A DNA stretch of 64,000 bases from Prunella strophiata (taxonomy: Eukaryota > Chordata > Aves > Passeriformes > Prunellidae). Made by a program: the position numbers and the translations under genes. Positions 12,400-26,568 of the stretch are shown one piece after another. The number at the start of each line of letters is the position of its first letter. The stretch's first letter is position 1. The notes under the pieces were generated by a model. The model saw nothing but the letters and a program-made list of their open reading frames with translations, was not told the DNA's origin and made no database searches. The DNA lies in the NCBI GenBank assembly GCA_036583965.1, contig JAZBQD010000019.1, positions 22,075,085 through 22,139,084 of the forward strand, read 5' to 3'.

Positions 12400-15300
12400 A
12401 TGAGCAGGGTACGGGCGGACGAGGAGGAGTACTGGCACAGCTCCAAGTTCCGGGCCTTCACCTTCGACGATGAGGATGACGAGCTCTCGCAGGTAGGGAG
12501 GCTCTGACCCTGGAACTGCCGGTGAGACAGCCTCGCCGGCTCGGGCCCCCGTAGCCGTCCCTGCCCGCCCAGGTCTCGGCCCTGCACATCGCGGAGGGTT
12601 GATGTTCTCTAGGTAGATTGTCACCTGCTGCCCACTGCGGAGGGTACCAGGGGCTCCCGTGTGTCCCTCCTGAGTGGCCAGTCCGAAATCTCATTAGGAC
12701 GTGGCTCCTCGCCCACGCACCAAACTGCATCTCCCGCTGGTTGAGCTATTGGTGTCCATGTAGGTGTCCTTGGGGTTCCCTGCGGTGAGGAACGGCTCCT
12801 GTGTCTGCTCACAACTACAGGACTAAAATACCATCTCGAGAAGAGGCAATGAAAGCTGAAGAAGCTGTATTTAAAGTTCTTTGGGAGATGTCTGATGGTG
12901 ATAGGAAATGAACTGCATTTTGCAATTCCGATGGTCCTTATGCAAGGTCACTCTTTTGTGTGTAGCTGAAGGAATCCAAACGGGCAGTGAACAGCCTTCG
13001 GGATATTGTCGATGATGATGATGATGACCTCGAGAGGGTCAGCTGGAGTGGAGAACCTGTGGGAAGTAAGTGCAGATGTACTGCAAATTGTCCTTGAGAC
13101 AGAGGGGGTTTAGAATTGCTGCTTAAGTCAAGTCACTTAAGTCAGGAGTATTATTTGCTATCTAATCTGATTCGAGTCTCCCAGGTCACATTGTGAGCTA
13201 CTTGATTTACCTGAGCAGATCCACTGAACAGAGGGTGAGCAGAAGCCCAAATTATGTGAAAAAGAGGAGTGCAGACTCCTCTGGAGGAGGGAATTCACTG
13301 TGTTTTTTTTAAGATGTAGCTCTGAGGTGTTTTGGTGATTATGGACTGATACTCATCCTGCTCAGGTGGCCTGTGAGATTCTAGGTGATCATTTTCTTCA
13401 CATCACTGCCTGAAATGGCACTGTTCAAAGTTTCTGTGTTTTGACCCCACAGCACATTAAGCAGATATCCAAGGTTTAATGTGTGTTATAAAATGACTCT
13501 TACACTTGAAATTTGAAAGGGAACTGTAAACATTTAGCAGATGTGTTTCTAGTGATGATGGAAGCGAGTTCATGGCCCACACACAATCCTGTGTGCTGTG
13601 CTTTTGAGTTCATGACCCACAGAATTGTGACACTTGTTAGCCAGTGTCAAACCATTAAAATTTACATATGGATCACTCAAAGACTGATTTTCTTGTCCTT
13701 TGTTGTAGCTCTTCCCTCTGCTTTCTTTTCCCATCCAGGGTGTTTTTACCTATTGTGGTTTGTTATCAATCATCCTGATCCTAAAATATGTGTGTTGTGC
13801 AGCTGTATGAAAACAAGGGGAAGCTGTATTGAACAGGCAGGAGGGAGACATGTACATTGTTGCCAGCAGCATATGCACACTGAGAGCTGTTTTGTCTGTG
13901 TGGGAAGGAAAGCTGTCTTAGTTTTCAGTGTTCAGGAAAGCATGCTCTTAGGGTTCTGCAATTCGAGGTAGGCCAGGGACTCTCTGTCTTGCTTTTTACT
14001 TTTAGAGCAAGGACTATGCTTTGCCTCATGCAATAATATAGAAAAGGTGGGGGTGCTTGTGTATTCCTTTTATACCAGCTGTAGCCAGCTGTACAGTGTT
14101 GCTGAAACCAGCCATTTCTGGAGGATAACATGCCTCTGCTTAACAAGCAGCCTTATATGAGACTGGAATTCTGCATGGAGGGATGCACTGCGTCTACTTA
14201 GTGCTGAGGGTCAGACTTACCAAGATGTGTTAGGTGCAGAGCTGATCAGCACATAACTGGTGATGTTTCTGCCATGGCAGAAGATCATTCTTTACAGACT
14301 CTTTCTCTGTTAAAAATGACCTGTCTGCACACAGGTATCTCCTGGTCAATCAAGGAGACAGCCTCTGGCAGCACTAGCTCCCTGGATGGTCCGAGACTCC
14401 AGCCTGCAGAAAGGCTCTTCCTCCTATGCTGCTCTTCCCAAACAAGCTTCTTCCTACTCCCTAAGCAGCCTGTTCAAAGGTGAGGTTCATTATATACCAT
14501 ATTGACAAATGTGTTTTCCCTTAGACTGTCAAGGGGGCAATGTGTTATCTTAGTGTAAGTTGTTTAATCTGAAGGTGTATTGCAAGACAAGGAAGCTCCA
14601 GTGTCTCCTCAGGGTGGAAGTGTATTGCTCACTGGATCAGAAATTGAAGACTGTCTTGTGCAGTAGATCACATGCTTTTGTGGAGTGGGAAGGGGCTTTG
14701 TAGATTATGGCTTCTGAAAATCCAGGTTCCAAAGAACAGCAAGGTAGAGCACAGCACTGTGTGGCAATCCATTTGGTTGGTGGAAAATAGCAGACTGCAA
14801 AGGGACTGGCTTGACCCATGTAGCCTCATTTGATTTTCAGTTCTGTAGAGAAGACAGATTGATTATGCTCTGTTTGGAGCTCAGCGTGTTGGTGTTGGTT
14901 CAGCAAACACATGATAGCAGTAGTGGCAGTGTAGCTGGTAATGGTGGGAGCTGTGCAGCAGGCTGTGGGCAAACATACACAGCTTGCAAGAGTTCAGCTC
15001 TGTTCTCACACAGCAAGACAACAAAACAGCTTTTACTTTGTCTCTCTTTCTCTGGGGTGGTTTTTACTCTCAGCTATGACAATAAGGTGATGAAGAAAGG
15101 CATCCAAATTGCAGCCCTGGCGGATGGAGCTGTCCATGTTGCCATGGCCTGTGTTGCAGTGCTATGTGCTTGAGCCTCTGCTCTGTAGGTAGATGAGTGA
15201 ATTCAGGTCTCTCTCCTGGCCTCAGCACCAAGAGAGCAGATAGGGATGGAATATGATATGGTTTGCTATGCCACAGACAACTCCAATGCCTTAGAATGTC

Positions 15301-18300
15301 AGCAGGTGAGCCCCAGCTGTGCTGGTGTAGTGTGAATCACTGCACAGGGTGGCTTGTTCTACAGAGGCACAGCTGCAGTAAACTGGCTTGCAGTCTGAGC
15401 TTATGTTCCCTGTGCAGGGGATGTTGTTGCTGAAGGGATAGTGTCTCATCAGTGTTTTTATTTCAGGACGAAACAAACTCTCAAGTTTCCAGTCCCTTTC
15501 AGATGGTAAGTTTTGGGTCCCTGCCTCATTCTGGGAGGGGTGCAGATTTACACAAAACAAAGCATTTCCAAAAAAAAGAGAAGTGTCATCTGTCTTATGA
15601 TGCAAGAAGGGAAACTGAATCATGTGCTGTCTAAAAGTTCAATCATGGGTCGTTCTTTCCTCAAAGAAATTAAAGAGTTGGCATGATGATTTGGGATAAT
15701 TACTTATGTACAGCTGACAACCGTTTGTTTTAGTGTAATGCTGTATTGCCATTTGGTGCTTAAGTTTGGGTTTTCTGCCATGAAAACCAAGAAAGGGATG
15801 GGTTTGGAAGTGGATGTGAATCAGGATTTTTATGTACTACTCATCTGTGCCTTTCCCTCTCAGCCCTCACTGACACGGGAGTTAAAAACTATGCCCCAGA
15901 GCTGCGCAGACCGAAAGCTGAGTACAAGGTGAGCAGCCTGTGCTTGTTATATACCAAGATTAGAGAGCTTCCTACTCCACTGGTTTAATGGGAAGTGATT
16001 AGTTGCTGTTTCAGACAAAAGAGGGCCATGTGGGGAATAGGACAGGGAACTGCAAAATGCAGCCTTGCAGTAATTTAAGCGTTCTCTGCTTTTGCTCAGA
16101 AGTACGGAGCTTTGCAGGGGGTCTTGGTTTTGGTTACTCCTTTTAATGAGTAGCCTAGCAGTCTTTGTGGAAAGGATTTCAAAATAGTGCTTTGTCTGTA
16201 AGCTGCTTTCATGCTGGGTCAGATAAACTGGCATCACTATCATTTAAAAATATGTGGTTTTTACATATTTTTAAATATGAAAGTTTTGAAATTTCCTGTT
16301 CATGAATCACTGGGACAATACAGAGGGAGTTGTGCAGAGGTAGTGTTTCAATTGGCAGGAATGTTTGTCTACTAGATATGCAGTGATAAGTGTTAGAGAA
16401 TCTAGAGGATTTTGGAACTAGGTGGATTCCTCTTACTAGGTGTGAGATTGTGGTCCCATGTCCCTAGGTCCCAGCAGTAACAGGACTGAGCCTATATTTC
16501 CTACAGAGACAGACATGCACAATACTAACACAGCTATCTGCACAGATTAACACAGACAGAAACCAGCAGCTTTATGAACAGACACATACAGAAAACACTC
16601 AAGCTTGATCCTGAGCTTCCTTTATGTCTGACCAATTCCACTAGTGGAACATACACACACTGTATGGATCCCTCCAGTAGCTGGTCTTAGACATCTGGTT
16701 TGTTTTATAGCTGAATCCCAGACCCCAGTCTCCTCCAGTAACTGGTACTTGCATCCTTGAGCTGCTAGGGTTCATGGCCCACCTGTCCTTGGCCAACTGA
16801 TCCTCCACAGGTTGGTATATTTTGTCAATTAATGACATAACCTAACAGACAGCACTTCCTCAAAGCACAGCAGGAGAAACAATGAATGCCCTGTTGTGTT
16901 CTGTTCTGGGCCTGCAGAAGCAGTGAAACAGGAAGGAGAAGGATTAGACAGCCTCTTAAATGCACATGGGGGTGGTGTAAGTGGGGTGGGACAAAAAAGG
17001 GAAAGTTAGTGGCAGCTTCTGATGAGTGTCCTGACAGTGACAGGCTGAGAAGATGCCTCTGGCCAGTGGTGCTGGAGGGAACTCTGGTGCTCAGGATATT
17101 TGACACTCAACTGTACATTGCTTTGAGAGACTCATGTACAGAGGTCTCCCAATAGGACTGGGTCAGACCTTTCATCCTTAGATTTGGGCTTTCAATAAAT
17201 CTTCAGTGGATTTAAAATTCAGTGTCCTCAGAGGTGATTCTTGTTGCTTCCTTTCTCTGGGCCTTTTGAGGCAGAAAGCTGAAATGCAACTACTGAGTGC
17301 TCAGAGTGTTTATCACAGAGACCCTAGATGACTTTATGGTGTCTGAGTTAGGAGTGGCTCAAGGCACCATCACTTTTTAGTCCAGTGCTTCAGGATCATA
17401 GTGTCTGCCCACTGCAGGGGGAAAATTCTGTGCAGCAGTGGTAGCATATTACCTTAAGATGGTCCTGCTCCAGGCTTCAATGCCCTTGTCACATTGTCCT
17501 TGTCTTGTGCAACTCCCCAGGTGCTTGCCTGAGGCTGTTGTCCCTGTGCTCTTCATGCTGCTGTGGAAGGCTCACCAGCAGAAGTCTGTCTGAACTGTAA
17601 CAAGAAACTGACTGTTTGCCCTTCAGTTTTGGGTTAGTCTGTTTTGCATGTATTTTGTTTGTCCTGAAAGCAACGTAGTTTGCAAGGAGAACAACCTGAT
17701 GCAATGCACTTCTCATAAAGGGTATGATGACAGACCTTACTGAGGCAATAGAAAGACTGTGTTAACATATGAGCCTTTAGCTGCCCTCTACACCAGCATA
17801 TGCAGAGTCTGAGGGCTCAACGTGTGCACCTGAAAAATGTACACACACATCCTACTAACACCTTTCCTGGAGCAGCTGAATGATAAGTGTGAGAGCTACA
17901 TGTAGGCCATCACTGATGCAGCAGAAGTGGAAAGCAGCTTGGAGATTGCTGAAATGATCTGAGGCTGAAGAGTGCTTTATTGTTCTTGTGGCAGGATTAC
18001 AGCAGTGACTGGAGCCCCAAAGATACAGTCAGGAGAATGCAGAGGGGCAAGGTAAGGACTTTGCACTCCCACCTGCTTGTAAGAGATGGAGGGTGGGTGG
18101 TCTCAAAATGCTTTACACTTTCCTGTGCTCCTGGCTATTCTGGGAGCAAGGAGGGGATCTGTGTTGCTTGCAGCACCTAGCAGGGATGGTGGTCTGCCTG
18201 TCTGTTACTTTGCCAGGTGGCAGTGCTGGGATCACACTAGCTCAGGAGCAGCAGGAGAACTTCAGGGTTTTGTTGCTTTGTTTACTTGAGTTGTTCCCTC

Positions 18301-21300
18301 AGCAAGGCTCTGACAGTAGGTATCTGTACTGCTGTGTCCCTTTCTACCCTTTTTGCTCCCTGGGGCTGGGTTTATTTTAAAAATCTGAGGGGGTGGGGCT
18401 TTATCTCCATTCTCACTCAGTGGCAAATGGAGGGAAGAAGACAGAAATGGTTTCGCTGCAGCTGTAATCTTAAGTCTCAGCTGCCTCTGTGCAGTGAACA
18501 CATAGGGAGATTGTGGTTTCACTCTGCATGTCTCCTCAAAGGCTGAGGTGAACTAAAGGCTGAGAGAGGCCACAGACATGGGGTAAGAAGAAGGGAGAAA
18601 GAGTTATGACTCTACTTCTCTGGTCTTCTTTGTGGAAAGGGGCCTGCAGAGTTCCCTCCTCCTGTCAGGGCTAGTGGTTTGTGGTGTACAGGAAAGTTTT
18701 GTTTTGTTACAAGGGTGTTTGTGCTGAATGTACATTGTCTGCTGTCCTAGACTGGGCAGTAATGAGGGTTGACTGCAACCCCTGTGGACAGATTTCCAGG
18801 GATTATGCAGCATGTGGTTTCAGCTAAATGAGAATTTCTCTGCTCATTGGGAGGGTGGTTATTCATGTTGCTGAAGGGCTTATGGGAGAGGAATAAATAA
18901 TAGCTTGGATTCAGCCTGAGGACTGTCTCATGTCCCACATGCCTGCTTCTTCCTGTTCTGTCTCTAGGTCTGCTCTCTAGAGAGATTTCGCTCCCTGCAG
19001 GACAAGCTGGTGCTCTTGGATGAAGCTGTGGCAGGGCATGATGGGAATGTCATTACAGCTGTGAGTCCTGCTGGGGCTGTACAGGGCTGGGACTTCTGGG
19101 TGGCCCCACAGAGAGTGCTTGTGAGAATGCAGTCAGCTGGCCACCTGGTCTTGCAAGACTGGGGGGTGTTCTTTAGTTCAAACCAAACAGTTACTGGAAA
19201 GTGTCAAAGCTAAGGACTGGGAAATTCTGTATTCCTGCTGTCTTTCCTGCCACTCTGCAGAATTGATGTTAATAACAAGGAATCTGATCCATCAGCCTTA
19301 CAGATTTTTGCAACTACTTCTTGAAGGTCAAGGTTTAATCTGCTCATTTAAGCACAGAAGATCTGGGACCTGGCATTTGGGGTCTGGGGCCTCACCAGTT
19401 TTTCTGGTCTCTAAAGTATGAGACAGAAAATAGGATTGTGTCAGAGCTTACTTCATCCAAGTCTTTTAATTCCTTGGATTTTGCATTGAAAGGTTTTCCT
19501 TTGTAAATTTTGGTCTCACTTATCTAAACTCCAGAGCAGGAGCTTAGGCAAGAATCTAGGCAGCTGTGGCCCAGGCTCACTGCTTGTCCTGAGTGTTGTG
19601 GGTACCAGAATTAAGTTCAGTGCTATAAGAGCTGTGTTTTCAGAGGCCCTTTGCAAAAACTTCTCTAGCCCTTGACCAGAGTGCTGTTTGTTGTCTGTCT
19701 TATTCTGAGCTCTCTGGCTGTGCTCACAGGTCCTGATATTCCTGAAACGGACGCTGAGGAGAGGTGAGTGTGACTGGGGCTGGGATTTCTATGGTCTGTT
19801 TCTGTGAAGGATGGAGGGGGTAATTCTGGGTGAAAGTTACAAAGAGAGCATCTGGGGTATTGCTTTTTTACTAAGCATGAAATATTTTTGTAGCAAATGT
19901 AATGTAGGAGGCGGGGGAGATGGTGATGCCTACAAAGGCTCCAGAGAGGAGCTTTAAGCAGTGGTAGGTGGTGGTGATGGGATGAATGAAAATGAATCTG
20001 TAGAGGTAGCACATGGCTGTGAATTCAGCTGTCAGCCCAGTGATTGGGCTCTTCTGTGCTCCAGCCTCTAGCACTGTGATCTGAGATGGGATAAGGCTGT
20101 TGAATCCTGCCAATGACTTTCAACTCCATGCTCTGTGCTATGTCCTCTCTGCTTGGTAGTGCTATCTTACTTAAACTCTCTTCCTGCAGAGATCTTGTTT
20201 CGGGAGCTGGAGGTGCGGCAGGTGGCCTTGTGCCATCTGATCCATTTCCTCAGGGAGACGGGTGAGCAGAAGTTCCTTCTGGATCTGCTCAGGTGAGGCT
20301 GTTGATCCCCCTTGTGGCAGGGCTGAGCACACTGCTAGGAACCTGCCTCCAAGTTAATGCTTGCTAATTCCCTTTTGCAGGTTCTTAGACAGGACTGAGG
20401 AAGTTGCTGTGAGTACTCCCAGGAGCATAAGCTCCCTTACTGCAGGGGGGGAGGCTGGCTGCAGAGTGTGTGGGAATCAGGCTTTTTGTCCCCATTTCAC
20501 CCTCTGGAATACTGTATCTCCAAATCCATGAGAACACATTGCTTCTTTCCCCTCTCCTTCCAGCTGTCTCAGTACCGGGAGCATTTGAACATCCAGGATG
20601 TAGAAAAAAGGAGGGAATTTCTGAAAAGTTGCATTGGGTAAGAAAAAATGCAAAAGCAGGGGAGGGATGTGGATTCTTCACAGAAGGTGGTAGGGAAGAA
20701 AATCAAACCTCTGTGCCAGTGCCATGGCTTATGTGGGTTGAGAGCTGATGTTGGTTTTCCCTTAGTGGGGAATGGCAGTAGAGTTGTGGATACAGTGTAG
20801 ACCAGAGAGGAATCATTTGTGGTGATCACTAGTCCAGTAGCTTTTGTTGCTTATTCAGGAGGAAGGATGCTTCAAGGGACTTTTCTGATCATTGACCCTT
20901 CAGATTGTGATGGATGAAGGAAGGTCTGAGTGCCCGAGCACTTGAGGAAGTTGCTAGCATCCACTTTAGGTTATTCTGTGAGATGTACCACATAATGTTT
21001 CTTTCTCTGGAGCCTGTCTAGGAGACAGCCAGTTGGAGAGGGCAGTGGGTCAGGAGCTTGAGTACCCACTAGCCATACAAGATGGGAAGAATGGGATCTT
21101 GTTTGGTAGAAAAAAAAAAAATTCTTCTAAGAGTACTTAGAAGTAAATGAAGGATTCTATACTTAAGACCTGATCACAGTGTCTCTTTCCTTCATGTCTG
21201 GCCAGGCTGCCATTTTCAGCTGAGGATACCTCCCACATCCAAGACCATTATACCCTGTTGGAGCGACAGATCATCATTGAGGTATGAAATCTTCTCTGCT

Positions 21301-24300
21301 GGTCAGGAGATGGCTGGGACTACCTGTGAGATCTCTTGTAGGTCCCTAACCTACACCACTTTGGATCTAACCAGCCTGCCCTGGCTAGTGTAGTTGTAAT
21401 TGCTATTCAGGCTGCTGTGCCAGGCACCTGTGAAATACCAGATCTGAGACTTGATAGCATGTTGGGGCTGTGCTTGTACATTGCTGTCCCAACACTCTCT
21501 CTAGGTGTCTATCCCATAGCTAAACAGGCAGTTATCTTGGCTCATGTTCCCTGTTTGTTCCTGATTCTACAGGCCAATGATCGGCACCTGGAGATGGCCG
21601 GGCAGTCAGAGCTGTTTCGGAAATATCCTCGCAAGGCTTCAATTCTCAACATGCCACTAGTGACCACCCTCTTCTATTCCTGTTTCTACCACTACACAGA
21701 GGCTGAGGTGAGGATGATGTGGCAGAAGATAAGGTTGCATCTCATCCTTGTAGCCCTCAAGATGTGGGGTGCTCAAGCCATGGCATGTTAAGGAGAAAAA
21801 GGGAAAGAGAGGTCATATTTCATCCCTCAGAGAGACTTTGTCCCCTGGCACCGGTTTGGGGTTTAGTGCTCCAAGATATTCAACGTAGCACAGTTTGTCA
21901 GGGAGTTGCCTCCTAGAAACCACTGTAAATCCCATGAGGCTGAGGTGTGTGGTACTAGTGTTGGAAGTGCTGGAGGTGCACCAGCTGGGGATATAGGGAA
22001 ACCAGACCAGACCGCTAATGGGGTGGGATAGTTGCTCTCTTCTGCCAGCTGCTCCCTCCTGTGGCACTGACATGAGCAAAAAGCATTAAAATCTTGTGAA
22101 GATTGACCCTGTGCAAGGCAGATGCCTTATAACAGGTGTCTGAACCCCTGTTGTGGCCTGCCCTTCTGAGTTTGCACTGACTTGTCTGCTTTCTCTAGGG
22201 AATGTTCAGCAGCCCCACCAACCTGAAGAAGACATTTAAGGTGCGTGAGTCTCCCCTGTTGTGGCAGCACTAGCTGAAAACATGCAGACAAACTGTATGT
22301 AATGAAGGAGTTTAGTAGGAGGAATATGAGGGGCTCAGCACTGAGCTAGGGAGGGGGTCCCTGGCATCCTTTTTGAGCAGGGCCCTTCTGGAGTCTCAGA
22401 AAGGCAATTGGGAGCCATTGAAAAAGTGAAAACTTTCAATGGATGTACCCTGTCTGCAGCAGCACTTGCAAATCCCCACTTCCTAGTCTCTGCAGTGCTG
22501 TGTATGGCATCAGGCAGCACCTTGTCTCTTTGCCTGGGTGTTGGTGTAGGTCCTGACAGAGCTGGGGTAGATGCTATTCATGTCCAGCCCATGCAGACCT
22601 TCTGAGCTGTGCTACTGTTCTGACTGCAGCTTTCTGCCTTGCAGATTCCTGATAAGCAGTATGTGCTGACTGCCCTGGCAGCCCGTGCCAAGCTGCGGGC
22701 CTGGGGTGATGTGGATGCCCTTCTCACCACCAAGGTGAGCTGCAGGAAGCCTTGCTGGGGACACAGTCCCAAGTACTGGCATGTGCTACTGATAGCTGGC
22801 TTGTTCTGGAGTTACTAGGACAGACTGGTTTTATTTCAGCAGGGCCCAGCACCTCTGCTGCAGAATGTTGCAATACTTTCCTCCTCTCCCTGCCTGAGAC
22901 CTCTGCTGGGCCTGGCTTGGCTGCAGCAATAAGGGTCAGAGAAGGGGGGCTGCCCCTGAGCTCTGTTACCAATGGGCTCTGCCATGGGGTGGCTGTGGAG
23001 TATGTTGCTGGCACCAGGAGAAAAAAACATGTTTTCCTGTGGCTGGAGGGATTGTCCTTTTGGGTTAACATAGGTTTGGTTCTCATTTCAGAACTGGCTG
23101 GGTTACACCAAGAAAAAGGCACCTATTGGCTTCCACCGGGTGGTGGAGATCTTGCAGAGGAACAATGCTCCTGTGCAGGTGAGCCAGGAACCCCTGCTTG
23201 TGTCCTGCTCTTTGTTGGGATTTGGTGTATGAATGACTCCTCAGGTGAGCTGCTTCCTAGCTGGAAGTGGGGGAAGCTTGCTGATCTTCTGGCTTTGCCA
23301 GGTGGGCACAGGCACACAGCTGAGTGGCCCATGCATCAACACAAGGTGTGGGTGGTATTGAGGGCTGGGTCCTAGCTCTGACTGCAGGAGGGACAGCTGG
23401 CCAAAGTTGGCTGGGAACTCTCTTGCCATGTGCATTGCCACCTTTCTTTGCTGCATTAAATTTTCTCTTTCTTAATCTGGCTGGCAGTAGTTAACCTGCT
23501 CCATAGCAATGAGGTAGCCTAACATTCTGTTGATAGGAGGAAAAGTGCCAGCAAAACCTCAGGTCTGGACATGAGGAGAACAGACTTCAGGCTGCTCAGG
23601 GAATTGGTAAGGTCCCCTGGGAAAATGTTTTTGCAGGCAGTGGGGTCCATCAGTCAATTTTTAAACATGACCTTCTAAGAGTACAGTAGTGGGCAATTCA
23701 CAAATGCTGGAAGTTAGGCAGGCAAGGCAGAGGGCCAGCTTGACTGAACAGGAATCTTCACTTGGAAATAAGACAAAAAAAGAAGGTGTAGAAGCAAGGT
23801 CAAATGACATGAGAAGAAAACAGAGATGCTGCTTGCCACTGTAGGGAGAAAATTTTGTGCAGCCAAAGCTCTACTGAAGTTGAAGCTGGCCAGAATTGTG
23901 GGGAACAAAAAACTGAGTTTTTACGAATATTTTAATGGCAATGGGCAGTGTAGAAATAACATTGGCCCATTACAGGATGAGGATGGTCACCTCATAAATA
24001 GATGATGGATCAAGTGAGTCTCAGTGCCCTGAGCTGGACTACAATGACTGCGAAAACGATCAACTCCCAGACGACCCTGAATCTGTGCAGGATCTGCTAC
24101 TTCAGTTGTAAATCTATGGGGCATGATGGCATTCATCAAAGAATCCTCAAAGAGCAGGCTGATGTCATCACAAAACCTCTCAATGATTTTTTGAGCAGTC
24201 TTGGGAATCTGGAGAGATCCCTAGATGACTGGAGGCTGGTTAATGTCCCAATTTTCAAGAAGGCAAGAAGGAGGATCTTGGAGACTCTAGGCCTGCCAGT

Positions 24301-26568
24301 CTCATTTCAGTGCATGGTAAAGTTATGGACAAGATTATTCTGGGAGGTATTGAGAAACCTGGAGCACAACACAGTCATTGGTCACAGCCAGCATGGCTTC
24401 ATGAGAGGAAAGTTCTGCTTGTCAAATCTGATTTCCTTTTATGACAAGGTAACCCACTTGGTTGATCAAGGGAAGCCACTCCATGTAATGTTTTTGGATT
24501 TCAGTAAAACTTTTGATGTCTCTTGGAGTATCCTTCTGGACAAAATGTCCAGCATACAGCTGGATAACCAAGTGATGAGATGGGTGATCATATGGTTCAT
24601 GAGTTGGACATAAAGGATTACAGTAAATAGGGTGGCATCAGACTGGTGTCTGCTCACTAGTGGAGTTTCACAGAGCTTCCTCCTTGGCCCTGTGTTCTTC
24701 AGCATCTTCATAAATGACTTGGATGCACAACTGGAGGAGATAGTAAGCAAGTTCATAGATGATACAAAACTGGGAGGTGTCGTTGACTCTCTAGAAGGCA
24801 AGGAGGCTCTGCAGAGAGAGACCTCAACAAATCAGAGGGCTGGGCAGTCACCAAAATTAAATGGAGTTCAGCAAGGGAAAGTGATGGATTCTGCATCTGG
24901 GATGGAGCAACCCTGGATGTACAGACAGACTGGGGAATGAGAGACTGGAGGGCAGCACCATGGATCCTGGTCACTGGCAAGCTGAACCTGAGCCAGCAGT
25001 GCCCTGGCATTCAGGAGGCCCAGCCCTGTCCTGAGGTGCATCAGGCACAGCATGGCCAGCCAGGCAAGGGAGGGGATTGTCCTGCTCTGCTCTGCTCTGC
25101 ACTGGGGCAGCCTCACCTCCAGTGCTGGGGGCAGCTTTGGGTGCCACAATATAAGAAGGTTATACAAAGCTATTAGTGAGTGTCCAAAGGAGGGCAGTGA
25201 AGATGGTGAAGGGCCTTGAGAGAAAAACTGTATGACAAGCAGCTGAGGTCACTTGGTCTGTTCAGGCTGGAGAAGAGGAGACTGAGGGGAAACCTCATTG
25301 CAGTCTACAACTTCTTTGTGAGGGGAAGAGGAGGGGGGACCTGTGACAGAACTCAAGGGAGTGGCCTGAAATTGTGTCAGGGAAGGTTTAGGTTGGATAT
25401 TGGAAAGAGATTCTTCACCCAGAGGGTGATTGGGCACTGGAAAAGGCTCCCCAGGGAAGTGGTCACAGCATGAAGCCTGACAGAATTCAAGAAACATTTG
25501 GACAATGCTCTCAGGCACATGTTCTGACCCTTGGAGACAGGTGCTGCGCTGGGACAGGAGTTGGACTCTGTGATCCTTGTGGGTCCCTTCTAACTTGGCT
25601 TATTCTGTGATTCTGAACTTTGGGATCCTGAACAGTCTTGTTGAGGTCACTTGTTCCCTAAAGGGGCCAACTGTGTGACCAGCAGTGTTGAAAGGTTTTG
25701 GGGCTGGGGTGAGGGAATGAGGCAGGACATTCCTGCAGAAGGCAGCTGAGACATTCTTGTGTCTCTCACAGGTGCTGCAGGAATACGTGCGCCTGGTGGA
25801 AGATGTGGAGACCCGGCTGAACCTCGCTACCAAATACAAGTGCCATGATGTTGTCATAGAGGTACATTGCTGCTGTGTGAAGAGATGGGATATGGGCCTG
25901 CTTTTTCTCTCTAGCTTTTCTGTTCTCTACTGTGTGCCACTTCTGTCATGTGCCTGGTGGGTTTGTTTATCCCTGTGGCCTGGGAAAAATGATAAGGTTT
26001 CCAGTAGAAGTCCATGAGCCAGGAGAGTGGACTCCTAGCATTTGTGCTGTGAAATTGTTCGGTGTTGGGAACTGGATGGGAGATTGTAGAGTTGCCCTGC
26101 CCATCTGCAGGACACCATCTAACCATGGAAGTGTCCCTTTCTCTCAGCTGGGTGCTGGTTTTGCCCTTTATCTAGACCTACCGGGATCTAAAGGATCGTG
26201 TCCAGCTGACAGCATATAAATGCAAGGTGGAGCGGGGCTCTGCAGAAGAAGAGAAGATACAAAGCATTCTCAGCAACATGGTAAGAAATGCTTACTCTTT
26301 CTTCCAGACACTCTCACCAGAGACAGATAGAGATGAGGTGTAGGGGCATGGCTGTCCTATATACTCTCTATCCCTGCTGGGAAGCTAATCTTCTGTTTGG
26401 TATTGCATTCAGGGTAGGACTGAATGGTTACACTGATAGAAATGGCATGCTCTGGCCATAGCTGTCCTTGTCAGGAATTGGGAGTCACTAAGTTGGCCCT
26501 AGGGCTCAGTGTTCAGCATTGCTGTTAGTCATCTTGTTCTCTTTTAGCAAATCCGGTGGAAGAACTGA
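12400..26568 (+). CDS. VIPAS39: VIPAS39 (SPE-39/VIPAR), VPS33B-interacting trafficking protein; apparent frameshift in exon 3
   Basis: VIPAS39 pairs with VPS33B in the CHEVI complex for endosomal sorting and apical membrane trafficking. Coding exons: 12400-12492, 12966-13065, 14335-14479, 15467-15505, 15864-15928, 17995-18051, 18968-19060, 19730-19763, 20190-20292, 20381-20408, 20564-20637, 21206-21281, 21573-21707, 22199-22240, 22645-22734, 23092-23178, 25772-25861, 26176-26280, 26548-26568. The total is 1477 bases, one more than a multiple of three; without the extra base the product is about 491 residues (human 493). The N-terminus has the EEEYW and [12 protein letters not shown] motifs and an acidic run before [11 protein letters not shown]. 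The rest follows the family through [20 protein letters not shown] to the end QIRWKN. Exon 3 begins in the conserved SISWSI frame but ends in the +1 frame ([16 protein letters not shown]). The intron before exon 17 holds a 2 kb CR1. Confidence 0.95.
23560..25620 (+). mobile_element. Long CR1 LINE fragment with decayed reverse transcriptase
   Basis: About 2 kb of CR1 lies in the last large VIPAS39 intron, in sense orientation. Recognisable decayed RT text includes [20 protein letters not shown], then [11 protein letters not shown] and, in another frame, [15 protein letters not shown]. The catalytic YADD-like box appears as FIDDTKLGG. Frame changes and stops split the frame, so it is not functional. 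The 3' part (24937-25615) has the usual CR1 tail text ending GGCTTATTCTGTGATTCTG. It is 5'-truncated. Confidence 0.92.

Noticed and set aside
24002..24940. Reverse-transcriptase-like open frames as a gene
   Set aside because: They are decayed CR1 LINE pol text with frame breaks, inside a VIPAS39 intron.
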